The notes under the pieces were generated by a model. That model did no database searches and was not told the DNA's origin. It saw only the letters and a program-made list of their open reading frames with translations. Shown one piece after another: positions 44,278 to 54,956 of a DNA stretch of 64,000 nucleotides. Position numbers and translations under genes: made by a program. Position 1 is the stretch's first letter, and the number at the start of each line of letters is the position of its first letter. This DNA is from Deferribacteraceae bacterium V6Fe1 (lineage in GTDB: Bacteria > Chrysiogenota > Deferribacteres > Deferribacterales > Deferrivibrionaceae): positions 1,748,001 to 1,812,000 of the forward strand of contig CP063375.1 in assembly GCA_022813675.1 (NCBI GenBank), read 5' to 3'.

Positions 44278-44898
44278 TTACCTCAAAAAAGGATTGGTTT
44301 GCTTTTCAAAACCTATAGTTGTTTTATCCCCATGTCCTGGTATTACTACTGTCTCACTTGGCAACTTAAATAATTTATTTTTAATCCCGCTTACCAGCGC
44401 ATCGAAATCTGAGTAAGGAAAATCAGTCCTCCCTATTGAAAGATAAAAAAGAGAGTCGCCAGATATGAGAATATTTTGATTTTCAATCAGATAACACATA
44501 CCGCCCGGTGTGTGGCCGGGGGTCGCTATCGCTCTTATCTTTACACCTTCAATTTCAAAGATATCACCATCGTTGACATCCTTGTCTATTGTTGGCGCTT
44601 TTCGTGGAGGAAGGCCAAAAATGACTGCTTGTTTTGCGGAGTCTTCCATAATTTGTTCATCCTTTTTTGAAACATAAAAAGGTATATTATATTTTTTCTT
44701 TAAATCATTGACTGCACCGATATGATCAAAATGGCCATGTGTATTCAGAATGAATAAAGGTGTTAGTTTGTTTTTTTCAATGTACTCGTCTATCTCCGTA
44801 AAATCATCACCCGGGTCAAAAATTATACATTTGTCATTAACTGAAAAGATGGAGCAGTTTACATAAAGTGGCCCCACATTTAAAATCTGAAGTTTCAT
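44278..44898 (-). CDS. Metallo-beta-lactamase-fold hydrolase (glyoxalase II-like)
   Basis: 206 residues from the ATG at 44898, which follows a GGGAG site. Zinc ligands: HGHFDHIG (about 55-62), H in ATPGHTPGGMC, D in SGDSLFY and H in VIPGHGDKT. Resembles the YcbL/GloB-like group rather than full glyoxalase II, which has an extra C-terminal domain. Thioester hydrolase activity is likely; substrate not determined. Within the murJ-nspC operon. Confidence 0.88.
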   Translation of the reverse strand: MKLQILNVGPLYVNCSIFSVNDKCIIFDPGDDFTEIDEYIEKNKLTPLFILNTHGHFDHIGAVNDLKKKYNIPFYVSKKDEQIMEDSAKQAVIFGLPPRKAPTIDKDVNDGDIFEIEGVKIRAIATPGHTPGGMCYLIENQNILISGDSLFYLSIGRTDFPYSDFDALVSGIKNKLFKLPSETVVIPGHGDKTTIGFEKQTNPFLR

Positions 44899-44922
44899 CT
44901 TTTCTCCCATAAAAAAATATTT

Positions 44923-45369
44923 TTATTGTTTCTCTAAAATTATAGTTACAGGGCCGTTATTTACAAGGCCGATTTTCATTTTTGCTCCAAATACTCCTGT
45001 TTTAACTTTACTGTCTCCGAGTATATTTTTGCATTTTTCTATAAATTTTTCATAATATTTTATGGCTTTCTCCGGATGCATGGCGTTCATAAAATCGGGT
45101 CTCATCCCCTTTTTAGATTCACCAGCCAAAGTAAACTGACTTACTATCAGTAACTCTCCGTCAATATCCTGAACAGATAAATCCATTTTACCAGAATCAT
45201 TTTCAAAAATACGAAGTCCGCATACCTTTTTAGACATAAAATCTATATATGATTCTTCGTCATCATTAAAGAAACCTACAAGGACTAAAAGGCCTTTTCC
45301 TATTTGGGAATATATTTTTTCATCTATTTCAACGTAAGCAGAATCAGCTCTTTGGATACAACATTTCAC
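44923..45369 (-). CDS. dtd: D-aminoacyl-tRNA deacylase
   Basis: 148 residues from a GTG start at 45369, which has an AGGAGAG site and overlaps the murJ stop as GTGA; an in-frame ATG further upstream lies inside murJ and is less likely. Removes D-amino acids from mischarged tRNA. Motifs: LVLVGF, VSQFTLAG (with catalytic threonine), RPDF and the GPVTIIL cis-Gly-Pro motif near the C-terminus. The normal family length of about 147 fits the GTG start. Confidence 0.93.
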   Translation of the reverse strand: MKCCIQRADSAYVEIDEKIYSQIGKGLLVLVGFFNDDEESYIDFMSKKVCGLRIFENDSGKMDLSVQDIDGELLIVSQFTLAGESKKGMRPDFMNAMHPEKAIKYYEKFIEKCKNILGDSKVKTGVFGAKMKIGLVNNGPVTIILEKQ

Positions 45370-46862
45370 TTGAGCACTCTCCTTATATTGACTTTCAGTA
45401 CTGCTAAACAAAGAAAGTAAGTCATAGCAGAAATTAAAATTACAATCAATAGGTTTAAAGTGTAATATTTTAATATTATTACGACAGTGGCCATTACTGT
45501 CGAAGCGAATACTATTTTCAAAACAACTGTAAAATTATTTTTAAGATTAAACTTATAATCTCTGATATTTATATACAAAAGAATTGTATTTATTGCTGCG
45601 GCACAAGAAGATGCAAGTGCGATACCTGCATGAGAAAACCATTTTATAAATAATAACATAAAAGTTACATTGCATATAAATGATACCGCTGCGATTTTTA
45701 CAGGGGTCTTTGTATCTTTTCGAGAGTGAAATACTTTTGTAAACAGATTCACAAAAGAAAAGAATATCAAGCCTGCGGAGTACATAATAAGAGCCGAAGC
45801 GGTTTGCATAGCATCAAATTCGGTGAAATGGTTTCTCTGATATATAAAACGAGTGATTTCGTCAGATAGTAAAATAAGACCGATTGTTGCAGGTAGTATT
45901 ATTAAAATGATGGCAATAAACGCCTTGTCGATGAGATTGTGTTGTTTTGATTGTGTGTCAATTATTTCAGTTTTGCTAAGCTCGGCAAGTGCTACACCGC
46001 TTAGTGCAACGGAGAAAACACCGAGGGGGAACTGAAAAAGACGATTTGCATAATACAGATAAGAAATGCTCCCTTCATTTAAAAATGAGGCTACAATCCT
46101 TCCTACGGTAAAATTTAATTGACTAATGCCTACCCCAAAAATAGATGGAATTATAAGTAAAAAAGTTTTTTTTACATTATCGGACATTTCAAGCTTTGAT
46201 TCTATTCTGTAGCCGTAACCGTATGAAAATACAAATAATAGTAGTAGTTGTAAAACCCCTCCTACAAAAACACCGTAAGCCAAATAGTAAATATTATGGT
46301 CAAGTATCCACCCTATATAAGCACCTGCTATCATGGAAATATTTAAAAGGGCAGTGGACGATTGGGGGATAAAAAAACTTCCCAAAAGATTTAAAAAACC
46401 TGCAAATATTGAAGATATGCTGATAAATAAAAGGTATGGCATAACAATTTTCAAAATGCTTGAAGCAAAGATGACCATCTCTTTATCGTTTGCATACCCC
46501 GGCAGGAATAATAAAATAAAGTATTTAGAAAAAATTATTATAATAAAAGTCATTAGTCCTACAATTAATAACAAATATGCAATTATTTTTGTCATATAGG
46601 TGTTGGAATATTTGACACCTTTACTTCTGTTTTCAGCTAAAATGGGGATAAAAGCGGAAGAAAGCGCCCCTTCTGCGAATAAAGCTCTGAATAGGTTTGG
46701 AATTGCAAATGCTACAAAAAAAGCATCAGTGTATTTTGAGGCACCGAAAAGAGCGGCAATGACTAAGTCTCTGATAAGTCCAAAGATTCTACTGGTGAAC
46801 ACTCCGAAACTTGAGTGTAATATTTTGGCAAATAAAGAACGATTTTTTTCTTTAAATTTCAT
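45366..46862 (-). CDS. murJ: Lipid II flippase MurJ
   Basis: 498 residues with about 14 membrane helices. Moves the peptidoglycan precursor lipid II across the inner membrane. MurJ signatures: GLIRDLVIAALFGASKYTDAFFVAF, FRALFAEGALSSAFIP and PLGVFSVALSGVALAELS (each part of the family's conserved loops). First gene of the minus-strand operon that continues through dtd to the spermidine genes. The start has only a weak ribosome site. Confidence 0.95.
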   Translation of the reverse strand: MKFKEKNRSLFAKILHSSFGVFTSRIFGLIRDLVIAALFGASKYTDAFFVAFAIPNLFRALFAEGALSSAFIPILAENRSKGVKYSNTYMTKIIAYLLLIVGLMTFIIIIFSKYFILLFLPGYANDKEMVIFASSILKIVMPYLLFISISSIFAGFLNLLGSFFIPQSSTALLNISMIAGAYIGWILDHNIYYLAYGVFVGGVLQLLLLFVFSYGYGYRIESKLEMSDNVKKTFLLIIPSIFGVGISQLNFTVGRIVASFLNEGSISYLYYANRLFQFPLGVFSVALSGVALAELSKTEIIDTQSKQHNLIDKAFIAIILIILPATIGLILLSDEITRFIYQRNHFTEFDAMQTASALIMYSAGLIFFSFVNLFTKVFHSRKDTKTPVKIAAVSFICNVTFMLLFIKWFSHAGIALASSCAAAINTILLYINIRDYKFNLKNNFTVVLKIVFASTVMATVVIILKYYTLNLLIVILISAMTYFLCLAVLKVNIRRVLK

Positions 46863-47004
46863 TATAGTTAAACTTCAATAACCTCTTTTCAATATTTTAG
46901 CTGCAACTTTTCTAAAAATTACTTTACACATAAGATTATACAAGTTATAATACGATATAGTTAAAAATGGAAGTAATTTTATCTTTTAAAGGAGGCTGTC
47001 GGTT

Positions 47005-47286
47005 ATGACCAAGTCAGAATTAATTGAAAAGCTATCAGAAGAGTATCCTGATATGACAAAAAAGCAGATTGAGTTTATTGTAAATGGCGTGTTTTCATCT
47101 ATTAAAGATACTCTTAAAAGTGGTGGTAAGGTAGAGATTAGAGGGTTTGGAAGTTTTAAAGTAAGGGAAAAATCAGCAAAAACTGGAAGAAATCCTAAAA
47201 CAGGGGAAAAAGTGGAAGTCCCTGCCAAGAAAGTCCCTTATTTCAAGCCCGGGAAAGAGATTAAAGAACAGTTAATAAATCTTTAA
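47005..47286 (+). CDS. ihfB: IHF-beta/HU-type DNA-bending protein
   Basis: 93 residues. MTKSELIEKLSEEYPDM start and EIRGFGSFKVREKSAKTGRNP are closer to IHF beta than to HU; the C-terminal YFKPGKEIKEQL fits too. Binds and bends DNA as a dimer. AAAGGAGG ribosome site nine bases before the ATG. Single-gene unit ended by a strong bidirectional terminator. Confidence 0.9.
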   Translation: MTKSELIEKLSEEYPDMTKKQIEFIVNGVFSSIKDTLKSGGKVEIRGFGSFKVREKSAKTGRNPKTGEKVEVPAKKVPYFKPGKEIKEQLINL

Positions 47287-47323
47287 TAAAAGCAAATTTG
47301 TTTTAAATATTTTTTTAAAATAA

Positions 47324-47349
47324 AAAAGGCACCGTTTAAGGTGCCTTTT
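47324..47349. terminator. Bidirectional terminator between ihfB and the FmdB-like gene
   Basis: AAAAGGCACC (47324-47333) / GGTGCCTTTT (47340-47349) with a six-base loop; A run on one side and T run on the other serve the two convergent genes. Confidence 0.9.
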
Positions 47350-47385
47350 ATTTTATCGCCAAACCTCGGCGATTATTTTTTAAGC

Positions 47386-47571
47386 TCAGCTAAAGCCTGA
47401 ATGACCGCAAGATGATGTCGAACCAGCATTTCCCACAGAAGAAACTTTACTCATCTTTTTTTCTACATTTTGAGATTTGCAAGAAGGGCATTCAACCTTT
47501 GCGTCCTGTTTTATTACTAACTTTGAAAAAACATTTTTGCAATCTTTGCACTCGTATTCGTAAATTGGCAT
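47386..47571 (-). CDS. FmdB-family zinc-ribbon protein
   Basis: 61 residues. MPIYEYECKDC start with CX2C at C8/C11 and C28/C31 forms the FmdB/CxxC_CXXC_SSSS zinc ribbon; the Ser/Gly-rich tail ending in CGHSGFS is typical. Proposed transcription- or translation-related small protein with no proven role. GAGGT ribosome site; 10 bp after trxA. Confidence 0.9.
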   Translation of the reverse strand: MPIYEYECKDCKNVFSKLVIKQDAKVECPSCKSQNVEKKMSKVSSVGNAGSTSSCGHSGFS

Positions 47572-47581
47572 TTACTACCTC

Positions 47582-47899
47582 TTAAAGGTGTTTGTTTAAC
47601 GCATCAACATAAACGCCCTTAGGTTGAACGCCTATAAACTGCTCAACAACCTTTCCGCCTTTAAAAATAATAACGGTAGGAATGCTCATAATGCCAAATT
47701 GAGCAGCTAACTGCTGATTGTCATCAACGTTTACTTTACCTACTTTTGCTTTACCTTCAAATTCTTTAGCTATTTGGTCGATAGTGGGGGTAAGCATCTT
47801 ACAAGGACCGCACCATACTGCCCAAAAGTCCACAAGCACCGGAACATCACTATCTAATACTTCACTCTTAAAATTTTCGGTCGTAAATACAGTTGCCAT
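47582..47899 (-). CDS. trxA: Thioredoxin
   Basis: 105 residues with the full active site WCGPCK (C30 and C33), the cis-proline MSIPT and the C-terminal helix. General dithiol reductant in the cytoplasm. AGGAGG ribosome site; good promoter upstream. Co-transcribed with the FmdB-like gene. Confidence 0.97.
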   Translation of the reverse strand: MATVFTTENFKSEVLDSDVPVLVDFWAVWCGPCKMLTPTIDQIAKEFEGKAKVGKVNVDDNQQLAAQFGIMSIPTVIIFKGGKVVEQFIGVQPKGVYVDALNKHL

Positions 47900-47928
47900 C
47901 CATTACCTCCTAAATTGATTGATTTCAC

Positions 47929-47956
47929 AATATATATTTTATACAAAAATTGTCAA
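47929..47956 (-). promoter_or_regulatory. Sigma-70-type promoter of trxA
   Basis: On the minus strand a perfect -35 TTGACA (47956-47951), a 16-bp spacer and TATATT (47934-47929), about 30 bp before the ATG. Confidence 0.6.
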
Positions 47957-48040
47957 CAAAAACGAAAAAGTATTACTCTTTAAAAATAAATTATGGTAGG
48001 ATGAATTTAAGTTTAATAAGATGTTATATCGGAGGCAGAT

Positions 48041-49420
48041 GTGATTGAAAATATCATTAATTATTTTGAAGAAATATCCAAAATCCCAAGATGTTCGAAA
48101 AATGAAGGTAAAATTATTCAATACTTAAAAGGGTGGGCGGAAAAAAATAACTTCCCTTTTACTCAAGACAGAGGAGATAATCTTTTTGTTTACGTAGGAG
48201 ACAAATCGGAAAAAGTTGCACTGCAGAGTCATGTGGATATGGTATGTGAAAAGTCTCCTGAGATTAATCATGATTTTGCAACAGACCCTATAAGGCTGAT
48301 AATTGATGGTGATATTATTAAGGCTGACGGGACTACACTTGGAGCTGACAATGGTATTGGTGTCGCTATGATGATGTCTTTGGCTGAAGATAAGGATATC
48401 TTAAAAACTAAAGGTCTCGGGTTGCTTTTTACGGTGGATGAAGAGACAGGGTTAAACGGTGCCAATAACTTGGAGAGCGGACTTTTGAGCTCTAAATACA
48501 TGATTAACCTTGATTCTGAAGACGATGATGAAATAATTATCGGTTGTGCCGGAGGAAGAGACTTATACGGGGAAAAAGAATACAATTTTTTGAACAGTCA
48601 GACTGCTAACTCATATCAAGTTGAAATTACAGGGCTTTTTGGCGGGCATTCAGGTGTAGATATAGATAAAAATAGACTTAACGCTATAAAATTGATGGGG
48701 GAGCTTCTTGACATCATTGAGGATGCGGAAATTTCCCTTATTAATGGCGGGACAAGGCACAATGTTATACCAACCGGTGCAATCTCAATTTTTAATTCTA
48801 ATCTTTCTTTTGACAAGGTGAAAAAAATATGCGGAGATTTTGAAGAAAAATATAAAAAAATAGAAAGTAAAGTAAAAGTAACATTGTGTAAAAATGAAAA
48901 TTCCATTGAATCATTAAGTAAATCTGACAGCAAAGAGTTACTCACTCTTATAAGGGAGCTTCCATATGGTGTAATGGGTAGGCAACATAACCATGTGGTA
49001 TTGTCATCCAATCTGGCCAAAGTTTCCTTGGATGCCCATAAAATTAGATTTTTGTTGAGTATAAGAAGCTCTGATAAAGAATTAAAAGAAAAACTAAATG
49101 GGGAAATATCCACTATTTTTAGAAAATTTAATTATAACTTTTTCAGTGATAATGACTACCCGGCATGGCAGCCCGATTTTAACTCTAAGCTTTTAGATAT
49201 TGCCAAACAAATTTACGATAAAAAGTACCCGGATTTAAAAGTTAAAGTTATTCATGCTGGGCTTGAGTGTGGCATCATAAAAGAAAAGTATCCTGAAATT
49301 GATGTGATTTCAATCGGGCCAAATATAAAATTTCCGCACAGTATAAATGAAAATGTCAGTATTTCTTCCATAGATAAAGTTTATCGTTGGTGCAAAGAGA
49401 TAATTTTATCCCTTCCGTAA
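48041..49420 (+). CDS. pepD: Aminoacyl-histidine dipeptidase (PepD, M20 family)
   Basis: 459 residues from a GTG with a GGAGG site five bases upstream. Zinc peptidase cleaving Xaa-His and other dipeptides. Metal-site motifs: LQSHVDMVCEK, GADNGIGVAMMM, TVDEETGLNGA and the GLFGGHSGVDI segment; the C-terminal HAGLECGII carries a further ligand region. Standard length for the family. Its last 15 bp overlap the end of the convergent MnmD-like gene. Confidence 0.95.
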   Translation: MIENIINYFEEISKIPRCSKNEGKIIQYLKGWAEKNNFPFTQDRGDNLFVYVGDKSEKVALQSHVDMVCEKSPEINHDFATDPIRLIIDGDIIKADGTTLGADNGIGVAMMMSLAEDKDILKTKGLGLLFTVDEETGLNGANNLESGLLSSKYMINLDSEDDDEIIIGCAGGRDLYGEKEYNFLNSQTANSYQVEITGLFGGHSGVDIDKNRLNAIKLMGELLDIIEDAEISLINGGTRHNVIPTGAISIFNSNLSFDKVKKICGDFEEKYKKIESKVKVTLCKNENSIESLSKSDSKELLTLIRELPYGVMGRQHNHVVLSSNLAKVSLDAHKIRFLLSIRSSDKELKEKLNGEISTIFRKFNYNFFSDNDYPAWQPDFNSKLLDIAKQIYDKKYPDLKVKVIHAGLECGIIKEKYPEIDVISIGPNIKFPHSINENVSISSIDKVYRWCKEIILSLP

Positions 49421-50092
49421 TATTGTACCGGGCTGAAAATCTTTGGGGAGGTTTGGAGTAGGGTAGGTTTGAAAACCTGCTTCTTCAAACTCTCTTCGTA
49501 TTTTTTTGCTGCATGCGTATGTTACTGCCACTCCATCGTCAGCTAAAAGAGTATGGAGTCTTTTATATATGTTGATATTCCACATCTCAGGGTTTTTTGA
49601 CTTACTGAATGGGTCAAAGAAAATAACATCGAAGTTATTTTTTAGGTTGAATACGGTTTTTGATGCATCACCATATACAATATTAAGGCGGAAATTGTCT
49701 TTACTTCCTGATATTATCAAGTCTTTCAAAAGAGAATAACCTTTGTAAGGGAAGAATATAAGACTGTTTTTTACTAACTCTACGACCTCTTTATCGATTT
49801 CCAGGGAAGTTATGTCAAGTATATTTGTAGCCTTAGCTTTAAGGGCCTCATTTAACGTAATGGCAAGATTATAACCAAGCCCAAAACATATATCGAGCAG
49901 TCTAACGTTTGAATTTTTTAATTTTTCTACGATTTCTGAAGCCAAGACGAATTTGTAGAGGCTTTCACTATATGCACCGACAGATTTGGCTCTGTAGGCT
50001 TCGTTAAAGGTAAGGTTAAAGAATGAGAAAGAGCCGTCAGTGGTAGAAAAAATCTTTTTATCTTTACCGTATAGAGGGACTAAATTGGGCAT
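49406..50092 (-). CDS. MnmD/MnmC-like tRNA-modification methyltransferase domain protein
   Basis: About 228 residues from MPNLVPLYGKD. Belongs to the DUF752 group that matches the methyltransferase half of MnmC, which completes 5-methylaminomethyl-2-thiouridine at the tRNA wobble base. Motifs: ICFGLGYNLAITLNEA (SAM loop), SLEIDKEVV, VIFFDPFSKSKNPEMW and the C-terminal ILRKG. The oxidoreductase half of MnmC is absent, as in stand-alone MnmD. The ATG at 50092 lies inside the nadB end (about 29-bp overlap). Confidence 0.88.
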   Translation of the reverse strand: MPNLVPLYGKDKKIFSTTDGSFSFFNLTFNEAYRAKSVGAYSESLYKFVLASEIVEKLKNSNVRLLDICFGLGYNLAITLNEALKAKATNILDITSLEIDKEVVELVKNSLIFFPYKGYSLLKDLIISGSKDNFRLNIVYGDASKTVFNLKNNFDVIFFDPFSKSKNPEMWNINIYKRLHTLLADDGVAVTYACSKKIRREFEEAGFQTYPTPNLPKDFQPGTILRKG

Positions 50093-51626
50093 TCTCAAAT
50101 ACTATATGTCTTGAATCATTGACTTTTTCAGGATAATCATCCCTAAAGTGTCCTCCGCGACTCCCTTTTCTTGCAAGAGCAGCTTCTGCCATTAGCTTTC
50201 CTACTACAAACATATTTCTAACTTCTCCAGAATACCTGTCAAACGGGGTAGTATACAAAAATTGATTAAGATATTTATCGATAAAGTTTATGGCAGCGTT
50301 TAGCGATTTTTCATTTCTTATTACGCTTACATTCTCCCACATGACCCTTTGAAGTTCGGCTTTTAATGCTTTGTAGTCAATGGACTGGTCCATTTTTTTA
50401 GTTATAGGGGCAACGGGCTTTAAAGGTTCGTCATATTTTGTATCTATTATGGCGGCTTTGGCAGACCTTGCACCAAAAACTACGCCTTCAAGCAGTGAAT
50501 TACTTGCGAGTCTGTTGGCACCATGGACCCCCGTGCAGGCAGTTTCCCCACATGCATAAAGACCATATATATTTGTTCTGCCCCAAATATCCGTTTCTAT
50601 ACCGCCCATGTAATAGTGAGCTGCAGGGCTGACAGGAATTAAGTCTTTTGTAATGTCTATGCCATAATTCATACAAGTAGAATATATCTTAGGAAATCTG
50701 TTTTTTAAGTAATTACTGTCGATGTGAGTAAGATCCATATAAACAAATTTTGAATTTGTCTTTTGCATTTCAAAAAATATTGCTCTGCTTACTATATCTC
50801 TCGGGGCAAGCTCCCCTTGTTCGTGGTAGTTTTGGCAAAATCTTTCTTTATGAATATTTCTTAATACAGCACCTTCCCCTCGCATCGATTCACTTAAAAG
50901 AAATGCTGGGGCACCTTCTATGTGAAGTCCGGTAGGGTGAAATTGAAAAAATTCCATATCCTTAAGCGTCGCATTTGCTCTAAATGCTATGGCCATGCCA
51001 TCGCCGGTGGCAACTTCCGGATTTGTAGTCCTTTCAAAAAGCCTTCCAGCACCACCAGTGGCAAGAATGACTGCTTTTGAATAAAAGTAGTGAAATGAAT
51101 TGTCCTTTTCATTAATTGCAATTACTCCGCAGACCTTATTGTCACACTTTATCAGATCAACGATAAAGTAATTTTCAACCTTATCAATATTCACTATTTT
51201 TGATACGTATTCTTTTAATGCCCTTACTATTTCATGCCCGGTGGCATCCCCTTTGGCATGAATTATCCTGTTAACACTGTGGGCTGCTTCTCTTGTAAAA
51301 GATAGATGGTCGCCATGCATATCAAACATAGCTCCCATCTGTATAAGCTCTTTAATGTATTTTGGTCCCTCTTCGACAAGGGTCATAACTGCATCTTTAT
51401 CACAAAGGCCGTCGCCTGCTTTTATGGTATCTTCATAGTGTAGATAAATATCATCATCGTCTGACAATACAACAGCTACTCCCCCTTGAGCGTATTCAGT
51501 ATTACTTTCGCCCAAGAAAGATTTGGTAATGATGCCTACACTTCCTTGCTTTGAAAGCTCTACGGCAGCTCTTAGCCCGGCTACCCCGCTTCCTAAAACA
51601 ATATAGTCATAATATGTAAATCCCAT
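50064..51626 (-). CDS. nadB: L-aspartate oxidase
   Basis: 520 residues, flavoprotein that oxidises aspartate to iminoaspartate for NAD synthesis. FAD-binding VLGSGVAGLRAAVEL, the family motif SFTREAAHSVNRI, FFQFHPTGLHIEG, YYMGGIETDIWGRT and ACGETACTGVHGANRLASNS. Anaerobes can reoxidise it with fumarate. nadA and nadC are not adjacent. Start ATG shares one base with the stop of the outer-membrane-protein gene. Confidence 0.95.
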   Translation of the reverse strand: MGFTYYDYIVLGSGVAGLRAAVELSKQGSVGIITKSFLGESNTEYAQGGVAVVLSDDDDIYLHYEDTIKAGDGLCDKDAVMTLVEEGPKYIKELIQMGAMFDMHGDHLSFTREAAHSVNRIIHAKGDATGHEIVRALKEYVSKIVNIDKVENYFIVDLIKCDNKVCGVIAINEKDNSFHYFYSKAVILATGGAGRLFERTTNPEVATGDGMAIAFRANATLKDMEFFQFHPTGLHIEGAPAFLLSESMRGEGAVLRNIHKERFCQNYHEQGELAPRDIVSRAIFFEMQKTNSKFVYMDLTHIDSNYLKNRFPKIYSTCMNYGIDITKDLIPVSPAAHYYMGGIETDIWGRTNIYGLYACGETACTGVHGANRLASNSLLEGVVFGARSAKAAIIDTKYDEPLKPVAPITKKMDQSIDYKALKAELQRVMWENVSVIRNEKSLNAAINFIDKYLNQFLYTTPFDRYSGEVRNMFVVGKLMAEAALARKGSRGGHFRDDYPEKVNDSRHIVFENAQFSPSIR

Positions 51627-52360
51627 TAGAATCTAAGCCCCAATTTTAATCCATACTGCTTTACTTCACCAATACTTGCTTCTACGGTAATGTTAAGAAG
51701 TGGTAGTGGTGATACCTGCAAACCGATAAGACCGCGGTATATTGTTTCGTGAACATCATCAAGATCAGGGCTCACTGAATCACTGTTTTCGCTTGCATTT
51801 ACTCTCAGCATTGTAACGCCGGCATAAGGTGTAAGGAAGAGGAAACCTTTACTTATAAGCAAATCTCCTGAATATGTGTTAATATCAAGCTCATCAACAC
51901 CTTCAAGTTTTGAAAAAGCACCTCTAATGCTTATGGCAGGCATTGTAATACCACCTTCAAGAATTGCATATTTCAGCTCTACACCCCAAAGCCTTATGTC
52001 AGTAGAAGGGACTGAAGAGTACATTGCACCTATATCCAGATTAAACGGTAACCCTTTTTGCAAGTGAATCCTTGCTGTAGGTATCATCGGTATTGTATCT
52101 TCATTTTTAAATGTAAATTTCCAGTAATCTCTGTTATCGTTAATATCAGTAACAATTACTTCGGCAGCAGCATCAAAGCCGGTAATGCCGAGTGGTTCAG
52201 CAGGTGACATTGGATTGAATGCCAAGGCAACGCCAAGCTCTTTTGAAACAGATTTAAATAGGTCTTGACTGAGTTGTGTGTCCAATTTGATTTCTTTGGC
52301 AAATGAAACTGAAGCCACCAATAATAAAACCAAGATAGAAACTGATAAAAATTTTTTCAT
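51626..52360 (-). CDS. Outer-membrane beta-barrel protein
   Basis: 244 residues: signal peptide 1-21 (SVSFAKE), then alternating amphipathic strands ending in LKLGLRF with a terminal phenylalanine, the outer-membrane insertion signal. Resembles the TIGR04219-type outer-membrane proteins of unknown role. A GGAGG site precedes the ATG, and the start overlaps the stop of the radical-SAM-like gene (ATGA). Confidence 0.85.
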   Translation of the reverse strand: MKKFLSVSILVLLLVASVSFAKEIKLDTQLSQDLFKSVSKELGVALAFNPMSPAEPLGITGFDAAAEVIVTDINDNRDYWKFTFKNEDTIPMIPTARIHLQKGLPFNLDIGAMYSSVPSTDIRLWGVELKYAILEGGITMPAISIRGAFSKLEGVDELDINTYSGDLLISKGFLFLTPYAGVTMLRVNASENSDSVSPDLDDVHETIYRGLIGLQVSPLPLLNITVEASIGEVKQYGLKLGLRF

Positions 52361-53550
52361 TTTTTCCTCCTTTTTAGGTCTGGTAGACCAGTATCTTTGT
52401 GGAGATATTTTCTACTCCTTGTAAATGCCCCAAACTTAACTGACTTACATTTTTTCTTTATTTCTTTAAGCATATTCTTAATACCCAATATCTCTTCTTC
52501 TAATATTTTATCACTTTTAAAAAAAATGTCACCATCAATTGCCATATTTGAAAGCTTTAGGAAATTTAAGTTATATGTGGTTAAAAAGTCAATAAGACTT
52601 TGAACATTTGGTTTAATGTCGGTAAATCCGGGTAGCACACTTAGGTTTAAAATAATTTCAAAGCCATATATTTTAGATGTATCAATAAGTTTCTGTGCAT
52701 ACTTAAAGTAAGTTTCATATTCTTGGTGAAAACCGAGCATACTGTGGGCAAAGGAGTTGTTCAAAGATGAAATGTTTAATGTCATTATGTCAATATCACT
52801 GTTAAGTATAGATTTCATTGCTTCTATATTTATCTGATATGGCTCAATATTAATCGTAAGGTTGTCATTTTTTTTGACCTTTTTCAAACAGTCACAGATT
52901 TTTGATATAACCTTTTCCTGGGTGAGGTTAGAAAAGGTAATTACAACATCTTTTTGATTGTCATTTAAAAAATTTATCAAATCGGTCAATTCATTCACAG
53001 AATTATTTTCAAGGTAAAAAGTGTCAAGAATCAGTTCGTTACCGAAAGGTGTGAGGTTTTCAATATCTCTATATATCGCTTTTGACATTTTGGCAAAGTG
53101 AGAAATGAGACTGTTGTTGCCGTTATAACTCATAAAAATATCTTTGAAACTTTTTGTTTGAGTAATATCTGAAGTTTGTATATCTATCTTAATGGCAGAA
53201 AAGTAAAATTTTTCATCCATAAACCCAACAGGGGTATGTGCCTCATTAGTCAGTATTGTTTGGCCAGTTTTTTTAAATGCAGGTAGACTTACCCTCAGGT
53301 ATCCTTTTGGCGGAGTGGTATAAATAGGGAAACCGCCGTCAAATTCTATTATTTTTGCAGTTTCCTGGTCATAACCTAAAGGTTTTGCCCCCTCGATAAA
53401 TTTTATTTTGGAATATTTTGGCAGCTCTTCGAGTTCAGACTCATACGGAACAATATTAAAGTTATTAGTTCTGCAACACATTTTTAATGCAGGGTGATCA
53501 TATATGTTGCCGTTTTTATCCGCAAAAAGTAAATTTGGAATATTGTACAT
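52357..53550 (-). CDS. Radical-SAM-fold protein that lacks the cluster-binding cysteines
   Basis: 397 residues. The N-terminus MYNIPNLLFADKNGNIYDHP and the C-terminal half (a barrel-like pattern, NLSVLPGFTDIKPNVQSLID) resemble a radical SAM family of anaerobes with the same opening. In that family a CX3CX2C loop is expected near residue 190, but here no three clustered cysteines exist; the only cysteines are at 25-26, ICDC near 217 and KKC near the C-terminus. Probably a non-catalytic relative or one with a changed cofactor. First gene of the operon with the outer-membrane protein, nadB and mnmD-like genes. Confidence 0.65.
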   Translation of the reverse strand: MYNIPNLLFADKNGNIYDHPALKMCCRTNNFNIVPYESELEELPKYSKIKFIEGAKPLGYDQETAKIIEFDGGFPIYTTPPKGYLRVSLPAFKKTGQTILTNEAHTPVGFMDEKFYFSAIKIDIQTSDITQTKSFKDIFMSYNGNNSLISHFAKMSKAIYRDIENLTPFGNELILDTFYLENNSVNELTDLINFLNDNQKDVVITFSNLTQEKVISKICDCLKKVKKNDNLTINIEPYQINIEAMKSILNSDIDIMTLNISSLNNSFAHSMLGFHQEYETYFKYAQKLIDTSKIYGFEIILNLSVLPGFTDIKPNVQSLIDFLTTYNLNFLKLSNMAIDGDIFFKSDKILEEEILGIKNMLKEIKKKCKSVKFGAFTRSRKYLHKDTGLPDLKRRKK

Positions 53551-53657
53551 CTGTCACCTTTGTGTTTGTATTTCTATAAAAATAAGCTCCAAATAGTATT
53601 GTTTTTTTGAGGATTTTGCAATATATATCTAATGGTTTAAAAATAATTTTGAGGTGA

Positions 53658-54947
<1,290 letters not shown>

Positions 54948-54956
54948 GTGACATTA

